A stretch of 64,000 nucleotides of DNA. Source: JAGNDO01 sp963704975. GTDB lineage: Bacteria > Chloroflexota > Anaerolineae > Caldilineales > Caldilineaceae. Below are positions 18,682 to 28,425 of this stretch, piece after piece. Position 1 is the first letter of the stretch. Each line of letters opens with the position of its first letter. The notes under the pieces are model-generated. The model saw only the letters and a list, made by a program, of their open reading frames with translations, searched no databases and was not told the DNA's origin. The translations under genes and the position numbers were made by a program. Location: positions 144,882-208,881 of the forward strand of contig CAVPIK010000044.1 in NCBI GenBank assembly GCA_963704975.1, read 5' to 3'.

Positions 18682-18770
18682 ACGGGTGAAGGGGTGAGCG
18701 GGTGAAAGGGTGATTGCGTCGCCCCTTCACCCGCTCACCCCTTCACCCACCCACCCGCTCACCCGTTCAT
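18680..18770. repeat. Inverted word array, word GGGTGAA(G/A)
   Basis: GAACGGGTGAAGGGGTGAGC and further GGGTGAA units start at the stop codon of the 3D-domain gene and face CCCCTTCACCCGCTCACCCC and similar units, closing with CCCGTTC at 18768. The same word occurs at 21840-21893, 23757-23815 and 51125-51155. Confidence 0.85.
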
Positions 18771-18780
18771 AAAGAAAAAC

Positions 18781-21700
18781 ATGCCCAATCGCACCGCAAG
18801 CCCCTTGAACCGGGCAACAACCATAATTCTTCTCTCGGTCATCGTCTTGGCCGGGTTGATTTTGCGCACCTGGAATGTGAACTTTGACGAGGGCGTGGGC
18901 AGCCACCCGGACGAGCGCAGCACGGCCTGTTTCTATGCCCCCAGCATCCACCTCCCCGCCAGTTGGGACGAGTTCATGGACCCCCAGGCCAGCCCCATGA
19001 ACCCCCTGTGGGATCTGCAAAACCAGCGCCGGCGCAGCTTCACCTATGGCCATTTTCCCCTCTATTTGGGCATTGCCACGGGCGAAGTGCTGCACAAACT
19101 GGCCCCAATCGCCGAAAAGCTGCCGGAATTCATCCTGCCCGCCAAGAATGTGGAGTTGATGCGCCAGGCCAACACAGCCTGTGGCGGCGTCGCCGTGGCC
19201 GGGCGGTTGATGATCGCCCTGCTGGACACCCTCACCATTCTGCTCCTCTTCTTCCTGGGCCGCCGCCTCTACGGCAAAGAGGCCGGGCTGATGGCCGCGG
19301 CCTTCTACGCCTTCACCGCCCAGGCCATCCAACTCAGCCACTTCTTCGCCATGGACCCGGCCAGCACCACCTTCACCGTCCTGGCCGTGCTGGGCGGGGT
19401 GATCTGGCTGCAAGATCGATCCTGGCGCGGGGTGGGGATCACCGCGCTGGGCATGGGGCTGGCGGTCTCGTCCAAGTTTAGCGCCGCGCCCCTGCTGGCC
19501 GTGCCCGTGGTGGTGGCCGGTCTCCTGCTCTGGCCCAGCCGCCTGCGGGCGTTGGACCCGTCCCAGCGGGGCAAGGCCCAGTCCGTGGCCCTGTTGGGCG
19601 CGCCCCTGGCCATCCTTGCGGCCTTCGTGGTCTTCGCCGTCACCAGCCCCTATTCCATTCTGGATTGGAGCAACTTTGCCCAGGCCACTTTGGTCGAGCA
19701 GGGGCAGATGGTGCGGGGGCTGGCCGATTTCCCCTTCACCCGGCAATATCGCAACACCACGCCCTATCTCTATTTTATTCAACAACAGATCGAGTGGGGC
19801 ATGTGGTGGCCGCTTGGGCATGATCGCCTTGGCGGGGACGTTGTGGGCCGCGGTCAAGGTCTTTATCGCCAAAGCCAAACCGGAGGAGTTGATCGTCTGG
19901 ACCTGGGTCGTCCCCTACTTTGGGCTGACCGGGGCCTTTTTGGCCAAGTTTAACCGGTACATGAGTCCGGTGTTGCCTTTTGTGGTGCTGTTTGCGGCGG
20001 GGATGATTTGGACGATTTTTAAGGCAAAAGGCAAATGGCAAAAGGCAAAAGGCAAAAGGGACGTAGCGGACCCGATCCCGGATTCCCAATCCCCAATCCC
20101 CAATCCCCAATCCCCAATCCCCGCCCTCCTCGCCGGGACTGCTCCTCACCATCGCCCTCCTCGGCGGCATTTTCTGGTCCGTGGCCTATGTGAACGGGGT
20201 CTATGGGCGGGCGCATACGTGGGTGGCGGCCAGCGAGTGGATGTATGCCAACATCCCCGCCGGGTCGGTGATCATGTGGGAGCAGTGGGACGATGCCCTG
20301 CCCAAGGATCTCGCGCCGAGCCGGGCATGAACCGGGGCACGGCGGGGCTGCGCAACACGGATTGGGGCCCCTACGAAGAGGACACGGCCCAAAAGTACGA
20401 GCTGCTCAAGGCCGTGCTGCGGGAAGCCGACTATGTTTCGTATAGCTCCAAGCGCATCTACGGCAGCGTGGACGAACTGCCCGAACGCTACCCCATGACC
20501 ACCAAATATTACGAGCTGATGTGGTCCGGCGAGCTGGGCTTCGAGATGGTCCTGGACCAGACCTCGCCCCCCAGCCTCTTCGGCCTCACCTTCCAAGACC
20601 GCACCGCGGACGAGTCGTGGAGCCTCTACGATCACCCCCAAGTCACCGTCTTCCGCAAGGTGCGGGATCTCGTCCGACGCCGAGTTTGACGCCCTCCTGG
20701 GCAACAGTTGGGTGGACGCCCAGCCCTACTATCGGGGCAAGGATTCGCCCCTCAGCCCCTTGCTCAACCTGCTGGGCCTGGGCAACGGCCCGGACAGCCA
20801 GGGCGGCGGCATTCTGGGCGGCATCATCGGCCTCCTCACCGGCCAGGAGAACAACTCCGGCCCGGCCCAAAAAGAGATCCCGGATCTGATGCTGGACACC
20901 CGCTTGGCCGAATTGCCCGTGGTGGACAACTATCGCTGGAACACGTTGGCAAGTGAGTCCCCGTGGTTGGCCGTGGGGTGGTGGTGGCTGGTCACCGCGC
21001 TCCTGGGCTGGCTGGCGTGGCCCATCTCCTTCGTGCTCTTCGCCCGTCTGCGGGATCGGGGCTATCTGCTCAGCCGGGCCGTGGGCTGGCTGCTGGCCGC
21101 GTGGATACTCTGGATTTTGGTCAGCCTGGGTGTGGCGCAGAACACGGTGATCAACAGTTGGCTGGCCGTGGGGTTGCTCGCCATCCTGGGCGGACTGGCG
21201 GCGACTTGGCAATGGCCCGCCATGCGCGCCTACATCAAAGAAAACTGGGGCTTGCTCTTGGCCGGCGAAGCCCTCTTCGCCGTCGCCTTTGTCGGCTTCG
21301 TCCTGATCCGCATGGCCAACCCGGACATCTGGCAGCCCTGGTTTGGCGGCGAAAAGTTCATGGAGTTCGCCTTCCTCAACGGCATCCTGCGCAGCCCCAC
21401 CTTCCCGCCCCTGGATCCTCACTTCGCTGGCGGGGTGATCAACTATTACTATTTTGGCATTTATTTGGTGGCCTATTTGGTCAAGCTGACCGGCATTTAT
21501 GCCGAAGTCGCCTTTAACTTGGCCATCCCGACCCTGTTTGCGCTGACGGTTGTCAACAGCTTTGCCGTGGCGTATTCCGCGATTGGTGGGGGAGAGATCA
21601 AGGCAAAAGGCAAAAGGCAAAGTGCAAAAGGCAAAAGGGGTGTGGGGGTGGACTTGTCTGCCACGAATCTGCCCCTCCCCCAATCTGGGGGAGGCTGGGA

Positions 21701-23759
21701 GGGGGTAGACTGCCCAATTCGAGACAAATTCGCTCGGATGACGACCTCCTCGACATCGACCTGACCGCGCCCGAACCCGCTGCGGTTTCGATACGACCGG
21801 AAACTGCCCCGGTCTACTCAACCTACGCTGACTCCTCGTCGCCGACACCAATCACCCATTCACCCCTTCACCCCCTCACCCCCTCACCCGCTCACTGGAC
21901 CGACGGCTTCGCCGCCGCCCTCCTCGCGCCCCTCTTCGTTGCCATCATCGGCAACCTGGATGGGTTGGGGCAGATCCTGCGCAAGCTTGGCCGAGCGGGG
22001 GACCACGGACTTCCAGAGCGCCATCCCGTTGCTGGAGACGGCGGTGCGGGCGGCGTCGGGCTTTTGGCGGGTGATCACCACCACGGAGACCCTGGGCGGC
22101 TATAATTTCTGGGATCCCAGCCGGGTGCTGCCGGCCACCATCAACGAGTTCCCCTACTGGAGCTTCCTCTTCGCCGACCTGCACCCCCACATGATCGGCA
22201 TCCCCTTCACCGTGCTCTTTTTGGCCCTGGCCCTGACCCTGATCCGCAGCTACGATGTGGATTGGCGCAACAATTGGCTGCGGGGCATGGGCTTGCTGGT
22301 CGCCTTCAGCTTGGTGCTGGGCACCTTGGCCTCGGTCAACCTGTGGGAATTGCCCACCTACTTCGGCGTGGGCGTGCTGGCCTTCCTGGTCAGCCAACAC
22401 CGGGGCCGCGGACGCATCAACCTGCCCGTCACCGTGGCCGTGATCGTCGCCTTTCTGGCCGGGACGGTTGTGCTCTTCCTGCCCTTCTTCGCCACCTACG
22501 AAAACGTGGGCGCGTCCGGTGTGGGCTTGGTGCGTCAGCCGGATGAGTTGGGCAAGTGGTTGTTGATTTGGGGATTTTTTGGCGCAATTTTCGTGGTTTG
22601 GCTCTGGGGGGCATTGACCCGCCCGGCCCGCCTTGGGGACGCTCAGCCCACGGGCCTTGAGCGCTGGACAGCCCTGGCTTTCGGCAAATATGACCGCCTG
22701 CCCCGCTTCCTCGCCCTCACCCGGCGGCTGACCCGGCCCGATCTCGGTCTGCTTTTGGGCGGCTTCGTCGTGACGGCCACGGTCATGGCCGCCCTAGCCG
22801 CCTTCGTCCTGGGCTGGACCGTCCTGGGCCTCTGCCTGCTGCCCCTCGGCCTCACCTTCGTCCTCCTCTGGCGGCGCGGCCAGGCCGCCGACCCCGGCGA
22901 TCTCTTTGTCAACACCGTCATGGTCACCGGCCTCGCCCTCCTGGCCGGCACCCAGATCATCTTCCTCAAAGACTTCCTCCAAGGCGGCGACTGGTACCGC
23001 ATGAACACCCTCTTCAAGTTCTTCATCCAAGTCTGGGTGCTTTGGGGCATCGGCGGGGCGATTGCGATAGGACGAATGGCAAATGGCGAACGGCGAATGG
23101 CGAATGGCTCTCGACGCCGACCATTAAAACTTCCCAATTTTCAACTTTCAATTCTCACTTTAATCTTTCTCGCCACCCTAGCCTACCCCCTAATCGGCAC
23201 CCCCGCCCGCTTGGACCAACGCATGATGGGCTGGCGGCCCGACTTCGGCACCTTGGACGGCATGGACTACATGCGCCAGGGCAGCTACACCTGGCCCGAC
23301 GGCAGCAACTTGATCCAACTCCACGACGACTGGGAAGCCATCCGCTGGCTGCTGGCCACCGTGCGGGGCAACGGCGTGATCGTCGAGTCCGCCGAGATCG
23401 ACTACTATCGGGCCGGGGGCACCCGCGCCGCCACCTTCACCGGTCTCAGCACGCCCGTGGGCATGCACAAAAACGAACAGCGGGACGGCGGACAGGTCGG
23501 CCAACGCCAGGGGCTGCTCAACGAATTCTGGAACACCCCGGACCCCGCCCGCACCCAATCCCTGCTCGCCGAGCTGGACGTGGCCCTGATCTACGTGGGC
23601 CAATTGGAGCAATACAAACATCCCCAAGGCGCGGCCAAGCTGGCCCAAATGGCCGACACCGGCGCCCTCATCGCCGTCTATCGCAACGACAGCGTGATCA
23701 TCTACGCCGTCCCCGGCAAGGTGGTGCAGGGATCGGACGGACTCTACTATTTTCGATGA
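18781..23759 (+). CDS. Giant GT39-DUF2298 (Chlor_Arch_YYY) membrane glycosyltransferase, frameshifted
   Basis: Reconstructed as one gene of about 1,650 residues. The N-terminal half is a GT39-type dolichyl-phosphate-mannose-like transferase: WNVNFDEGVGSHPDERSTAC (acidic first loop), SFTYGHFPLYLG, LSHFFAMDPASTTFTVLAVL, KFNRYMSPVLPFVVLFAAGM. The C-terminal half is DUF2298: FLNGILRSPTFPPLDPHFAG, VINYYYFGIYLVAYLVK (the YYY motif), GFWRVITTTETLGGYNFWDP, FPYWSFLFADLHPHMIGIPF, RMNTLFKFFIQVWVLWGIGG, DDWEAIRWLLATVRGNGVIV. The junction DHPQVTVFRKVRDLSSDAEFDALLG is continuous after one base correction. Frame breaks lie near 19800, 20130, 20325, 20670 and 21740. Three segments of repeat-derived sequence are inserted (separate entries). 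Likely role: surface polysaccharide or protein glycosylation at the membrane. Confidence 0.8.
20031..20125 (+). repeat. Word array GGCAAAA and CCCCAAT inside GT39-DUF2298 gene
   Basis: Tandem GGCAAAA/GGCAAAT units (20031-20063) are followed by five units of CCCCAAT (20087-20125). Both are read in frame as KAKGKWQKAKGKR and PIPNPQSPIP in the loop after the helix FVVLFAAGMIWTIF. The frame is lost just behind the array, near 20130. Confidence 0.8.
21601..21895 (+). repeat. Cluster of unrelated word arrays in a loop of DUF2298
   Basis: About 290 bp between two membrane helices are made of repeat material: GGCAAAA units (21601-21640), the CTCCCCCAATCTGGGGGAGG palindrome (21672-21705), CTACTCAACCTACGC (about 21812-21827) and CACCCCTTCACCCCCTCACC units (21846-21893). 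It is largely open in frame (KAKGKRQSAKGKRG; LPLPQSGGGWEG; HPLTPSPPHPLT) and flanked by conserved AIGGG and DGFAAALLAPLF. Confidence 0.75.
23073..23158 (+). repeat. Word arrays GAATGGC(A/G) and CAATTTTCAA read in frame
   Basis: GAATGGCAAATGGCGAACGG and further units (23073-23107) are followed by CCATTAAAACTTCCCAATTT and CAACTTTCAATTCTCA (23120-23156). The frame is uninterrupted and gives RMANGERRMANGSRRR and LKLPNFQLSI between helix VWVLWGIGGAIAIG and helix LTLIFLATLAYPLIG. The CATTAAAACTT...CAATTTTC string also occurs at 42780-42818 and inverted at 62985-63025. Confidence 0.85.
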
Positions 23760-23898
23760 GCGGGTGAAGGGGTGAAAGGGGGAAGGGGCGAGCGGGTGAA
23801 AGGGTGAAAATCTCCCGCCCTCCTAATCTCCCCTTAACCACCCCATAATCTCCATCACCCACAATAAAAATTCTCAATTCTCAACTCTCAATTCTCAA
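23757..23898. repeat. Intergenic word arrays GGGTGAA and CAATTCTCAA
   Basis: The gap between the two DUF2298 genes is filled by GGGTGAAGGGGTGAAAGGGG-type units overlapping the upstream stop codon, a stretch CTCCTAATCTCCCCTTAACC, and four units of the TCAATTCTCAAC type running up to the ATG at 23901. No separate ribosome-binding site is visible. Confidence 0.75.
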
Positions 23899-23900
23899 CT

Positions 23901-26544
23901 ATGCTCCTATCCTGGTACCTGATCGTCCAACTCATCACCCTCCTCACCCTGCCCCTGGCGGCCCGGGTCTTTGGCAACCTGCCGGACCGGGGCTACGCCT
24001 TCGCCAAGAGCCTGGGCATCCTGCTCGTCGGCGTCACCCTGTGGCTGGGGACCAGTTACGGCCTCCTGCGCAACGACACCGGCGGCGCGTGGATGGCCCT
24101 TGTCATCGTCGCCGCCCTCAGCGCCTGGGCGGGCTGGCCCACCCTCCGCGCCCTCGTCACCCGCCAATCCAAAATCCAAAATCCAAAATCCAAAATCGGC
24201 TACATCCTCGCCGTCGAACTGCTCTTCGCCCTCGCCTTCTTCGGCTGGGCCTATGTGCGTGCCCATGACCCCGCGGTCAACCACACCGAGCAGCCCATGG
24301 ACCTCATGTTCATGAACGGCATCTTCAACAGCCCCACCTTCCCGCCCAAGGATCCGTGGCTGGCCGGGTACGCCATCAGCTATTACTATTTGGGCTATTG
24401 GCTCGTGGTCACCCTGGGGCGGCTGGCCGGCGCGCTGCCCGAAGTGGCGTACAATTTGGGGCAAGCCTGTTGGTATGGGCTGCTCTTGGTGGGCAGCTTT
24501 GGGGTTGGGGCGAATCTGTGGATGGCGGGGGAGGGGAAGGCAAAAGGCAAAAGGCAAAGTGCAAAAGGCAAAAGTGGGGACGGGAGTCCTGACGTTTTCA
24601 GACTCTGTCTCTCGCCCCACGCTTTCGGTATTCCCGCTGGGATTTTGTCTGCCCTGTCCGTCGGGGTGATCGGGAACTTGCAGGGCATCTGGGAATGGCT
24701 CTACGCCAACGGCGTCAACGTCAGCGGTCCCGCCGCCTTCTTCGGCGTGCGCAACTTCCCGGCGGACGCGGTGGTGACGAACAACTGGTTCATCGCCACG
24801 GACTGGTGGTGGTGGCGCAGCAGCCGGGTGATCTCCGACATGGACCTGATGGGCAACCATCTTGAGGTGATCGACGAGTTCCCCATGTTCAGCTATCTGC
24901 TGGGGGACAACCATCCCCATGTGCTGGCCATGCCCTTTGTGATTTTGGCGATTGGGTTGGCGTTGAATTTGTTTTTGGCGAGGGGGAAAGGGTGATTGGG
25001 GATTGGGGATTGGGGATTCGGGGGTGGGTCGGGCGACTGCTCGACATAACACCCGGATCGTTGGATCGGTGTGGGCGTGGCCGTGGTGGTCGTGGGCAGT
25101 TTGATCCCGCTCAACACGTGGGACTTTCCGCCCTATTGGCTGTTGCTGGGACTGGCGGCGCTCTTTGCCGTGGCCCGGCGATCCGGCGTGGCGGATGGGC
25201 TGAAGGTGGGCGGGCTGCTCTTTGGCGGATTGCTGATCGGGGCCATCGCCCTCTATTTCCCCTACTTTCTCACCGCCCAGAGCCAGGCCGGGGGCTTTGT
25301 GCCCAACCTTTTCCACAGCACCCGACTGCCCCAATTCCTGCTCATGTACGGCCATTTTCTGCTGGGCATCGGCGCGCTGATCTGGCTGGCCTGGGACGAA
25401 CTGAAGCCCATCGCTGGCCCGCCTGGGCATCAGCCTGGGGATCAGTTGGGGCGCGCCCATCCTCTTCCTCGGCCTCAGCTTGGCCATGCTCTTGGCCGGA
25501 GATCCGGCGACCAACCTGCTGGGGCGCATCCCCGGCGCACTGGACAACACGGTGGCCACGGTCCTGGCCCAGCGGGGCGGAAACCCGTGGACCTTCCTGC
25601 TCTTGGGGCTGATGGTGGCCCTGGTCGCCGCCCTGCTTTGGCAGCGGCTGACGGCCACGGATGACGACGACGCCAACCCCGCCACCACCTTCGCCCTCCT
25701 CCTGGCCGGGATCGGGTTGCTGTTGGTCTTTGCCCCGGAATTTGTCTATTTGCTCGACAACTTCGGCCCCAACATGCGCATGAACACGGTCTTCAAGTTC
25801 TACTATCAGGGCTGGCTGCTCATGGGGCTGGCCGGGGTCTATGGCGTGGTCGCCAGCATGGCCCGCCGTCACCCGTCCGCCCTGCTTGGGGGCGGCGCAT
25901 TCTTGCTGATTTTGGCGGGGTTGGCTTATCCTATGGCGGGCATTCCGGCCAAGGCGGGCCTTTTCCGCAACGACCGGCCCACCCTGGACGCCATCGACTA
26001 CATCGCCCAGTGGAACCCGGACGAGTACGCCGCCATCCAGTGGGTGCGGGCCAACACCCCGGCGGACGCCACCATTCTGGAGGCCAAGGGGGCCAGCTAT
26101 CGGGCCGACTACAACCGCATCAGCACGGCCACGGGCCGGGCCACCCTCATGGGCTGGGACGGTCACGAGGCCCAATGGCGGGGAGACGCCTTCAGCGACA
26201 TGGCCCAAGGCCGAGACGCCGCCCTGGACGCCATCTTCCGCCAGGCCCCAGCCGCCTCCTTCCTCGAAGCCCTGGCGGCCTGGGACATCGACTACGTCTA
26301 CATCGGCCCCATCGAGCGCACGGTCTACACCCTGCCCCCCGGCGGCGAAGTGCGCTTTGATCAACTCATGGATCTGGTCTTCCAGCAAGGCGACGTCCGC
26401 ATCTACCGGCGCACGAGGATAGCATTTCTCGTTCCCACGCTCCGCGTGGGAACCCCAACCGGCGCTCTGCGCCACGGGACGCCGGAGCGTCCAACCCCAT
26501 TCCCACGCGGAGCGTGGGAACGAGAAGTCAATGGTGAACTATGA
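23901..26544 (+). CDS. DUF2298 (YYY) membrane protein, frameshifted, repeat-invaded
   Basis: About 880 residues with many helices, a paralogue of the C-terminal half of the preceding protein without a GT39 part. Family motifs: PMDLMFMNGIFNSPTFPPKD, AISYYYLGYWLVVTLGRLAG, TDWWWWRSSRVI, EFPMFSYLLGDNHPHVLAMP, GSLIPLNTWDFPPYWLLLGL, FGPNMRMNTVFKFYYQGWLL, EYAAIQWVRANTPADATILE. A stop and frame change at about 24995 coincide exactly with an array of GATTGGG units; a second break is near 25420. Two other arrays (24165, 24537) are read in frame, and a palindrome at 26428 supplies the last 45 residues. Predicted to act with the neighbouring glycosyltransferases in envelope glycan transfer; no enzymatic activity is established for DUF2298. 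Confidence 0.8.
24165..24197 (+). repeat. Word array CCAAAAT, read in frame
   Basis: Four tandem units of ATCCAAA(A) encode SKIQNPKSKIG between two membrane helices of the second DUF2298 protein without disturbing the frame. Similar words occur near 26575 and 32800. Confidence 0.85.
24537..24574 (+). repeat. Word array GGCAAAA, read in frame
   Basis: AAGGCAAAAGGCAAAAGGCA followed by AAGTGCAAAAGGCAAAAG is nearly identical to 21601-21640 and encodes KAKGKRQSAKGK in frame, in a loop just after a membrane helix. It occupies a position comparable to that of the array in the paralogous upstream gene. Confidence 0.85.
24986..25021 (+). repeat. Word array GATTGGG that ends the reading frame
   Basis: Three to four GATTGGG units beginning GGTGATTGGGGATTGGGG follow the helix AIGLALNLFLARG. 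A TGA inside the first unit (24993-24995) stops the frame; the conserved sequence resumes in another frame around 25070 with VGVAVVVVGSLIPLN. Either the insertion inactivated the gene or one indel hides an in-frame insertion. Confidence 0.7.
26428..26526. repeat. TTCCCACGCTCCGCGTGGGAA palindromic element
   Basis: The outer arms TTCTCGTTCCCACGCTCCGC (26428-26447) and a complementary GCGGAGCGTGGGAACGAGAA (26507-26526) enclose GC-rich inner repeats (GGCGCTCTGCGCC). It is read through as AFLVPTLRVGTPTGALRHGT and PFPRGAWERE at the C-terminus of the DUF2298 protein. I recall similar PTLRVGT-type translations from other bacterial genomes, so this element may be widespread. Confidence 0.8.
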
Positions 26545-28270
26545 CGGTCGACACAATGACCAACAGCGCCCGACCCCAATCCAAAATCCAATCCACCCTT
26601 TGGACCGCAGAGGGACTCGTCTACGCGCTCATCGGTCTGGCCGCGGCCGCCCTGCGCCTCCTAAACCTGGCCGCACTGCCCCTGACCCCCAACGAGGCCG
26701 CCACGGCCTGGGCCGCCTGGCTGGACGCCGCGGCCCACACCGCGCCGGATGTGGCCGCGCCGGTCAGCGCCCTGCTCTACACCCTGCACCGCCTCACCTT
26801 CGCCCTCTTTGGCGGCGGCGATGCCCTGGCCCGCCTCTTCCCGGCCCTGGTCGGCGTGGGGATGGTCCTGCTGCCCTGGCTGCTGCGCCACCGCATGGGC
26901 CGCGTCCCCGCCCTGATCGCCGCCCTGCTGATGGCCGTGGACCCGTGGCTGATCACCGCCAGCCGCCAAGCCGACAGCACCATCCTGAGCATCGGCCTGG
27001 GCTTGCTGCTTCTGGCCGGGTTGGCGAAGCTGGCCGACGAGGGCGCATGGTCCCCCACCCTGGCCGTCGCCGCCGGGCTGTTCGCTATCAGCGGACCGGG
27101 GACCTGGGGCCTCCTGCCTGTGCTCGTCGTGGCTGGCATCCTCTTTTTCAAAGGAAAAAAGACGGAACTAGCCTTGTTATGGACCCGTCAGAATCTAGGA
27201 CTTTTCCTCGCCAGCGCCATTTTGGGGGCGACCGTGTGGCTGCTGCGCCCCGCTGGCCTTGCTGCGGTGGGGACGAGCCTGGGCGCCTGGGTCGGCCACT
27301 TTGCCGACCAGGGCTACCCCCTGGCCTGGGCCGGGCTGCGCCTGCTGCGTGACCAACTGTGGCTGTTGATCTTCGGCATCGGCGGGCTGGCCCTGCTGTG
27401 GCAAGACGAAGACCGATCCTGGGCCATCCTCCTGACCGCGTGGACGGCGTGGGCCTTCGCCCTGCTCCTCCTGCCCGGTCGCACCCCGGCGGATCTGCCC
27501 ATGCTCTCCCTGCCCCTGCTCTTGGCCGCGCCCCGGCTGATGGCCTGGCCGTGGGTCAGCCACTTGGCGGGCCACCGACCGCCAAGAGGGGCTGCTCATG
27601 GGCGGCATTCTGGCCGCCATTTTGGTCACCGGCGGCTTCTGGCTGATCCAATATGCCAACACCAACGCCCCGGAACCGGGTTTCAACGCCCTGCTCTCCC
27701 TGCTTTTGGCCGGGGTGTTGATTTTGTTCTTCGGCTGGTGGGCCAACTGGCCCATGGCCGGCCGGGTGACGGTGATCCTGGGCACGACCCTGCTGCTCTA
27801 TTCCGGCGTGGCCACGGGCTGGCAGATCAGCACCCGGCTGGATCCGCCGGGCACCCTGGGCTACGTCCGCACGGTCCCGGATCTGGACGCCCGCCAACTG
27901 GCCGTGGACATCCGCACCCTCTCCGCCCAGCGGGTGGGGGATCAGTACAGCATCCCCATCCAAGTCCAGGTCAACCCCGCCCCGGATCCGATTCTGGGCT
28001 GGTATTTGCGGGAGATGCGAGACCTGAACTGGGTGCTCTCCCCGGAGGTGATCCAAGCCTTTGACCGCAGCCCCCTGGTCATCACCCCAACCCAGGCCCC
28101 ACCGACCCTGCCCGACGGCTACATCGGCAGCAACTATCGCATCCGCCAAAGCTGGCTGCCCAGCGACCTGCCCACTGCCCAAAGCCCGCCTGCGCTGGCT
28201 GCTCTATCAAAAAGCCCCCGCCGACCGCACCGGGGAGAGCGTGGATCTGTGGGTCGCGCTGACGCAATAA
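26541..28270 (+). CDS. GT39-like membrane glycosyltransferase, frameshifted
   Basis: About 575 residues with 10-13 helices. The first helix is followed by RLLNLAALPLTPNEAATAWA, a first loop with a single glutamate where most GT39 proteins have two acidic residues; then RLFPALVGVGMVLLPWLL, MGRVPALIAALLMAVDPWLI, TASRQADSTILSIGLGLLLL. Frame breaks occur near 27585 and 28190. The C-terminal soluble part (LREMRDLNWVLSPEVIQAF, DGYIGSNYRIRQSWLPSD, LLYQKAPADRTGESVDLWVA) resembles the TIGR03766-like tails of Chloroflexota glycosyltransferases. The start overlaps the end of the upstream DUF2298 gene by four bases (ATGA). The acceptor is unknown. Confidence 0.72.
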
Positions 28271-28273
28271 AAT

Positions 28274-28388
28274 AATGCACAATTGACAATGCACAATGGA
28301 CAATGAGCGTTGTTGAGCTCAGATCGTCCCATAAGCCATGCCATTGTGTTTACCCCCATTGTGCATTGTGCATTGTCAATTGTGCATT
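28274..28388. repeat. Inverted word array, word GCACAAT(G/T)
   Basis: AATGCACAATTGACAATGCA and CAATGGACAATG (28274-28305) face CATTGTGCATTGTGCATTGT and CAATTGTGCATT (28358-28388). The left arm starts right behind the upstream stop codon. The interior (28306-28357) shows nothing recognisable. Confidence 0.85.
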
Positions 28389-28425
28389 CCTGATTTTACC
28401 ATTCACATACTTGCCTGAGGATAAC

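Noticed and set aside
20031..24580. Regular short repeats suggesting a CRISPR array
   Set aside because: Units are contiguous 7-11-mers without unique spacers of 30-40 nt, and no cas gene is in the window.
24995..25070. Programmed frameshift or stop readthrough in the second DUF2298 gene
   Set aside because: The break coincides with a repeat array and many other genes have random one-base breaks; no slippery heptamer with a downstream structure is needed to explain it.
26428..26526. Genuine C-terminal domain of the DUF2298 protein
   Set aside because: The 45 residues are encoded by a palindromic element and have no counterpart in the paralogue; the conserved protein ends at about RIYRR.
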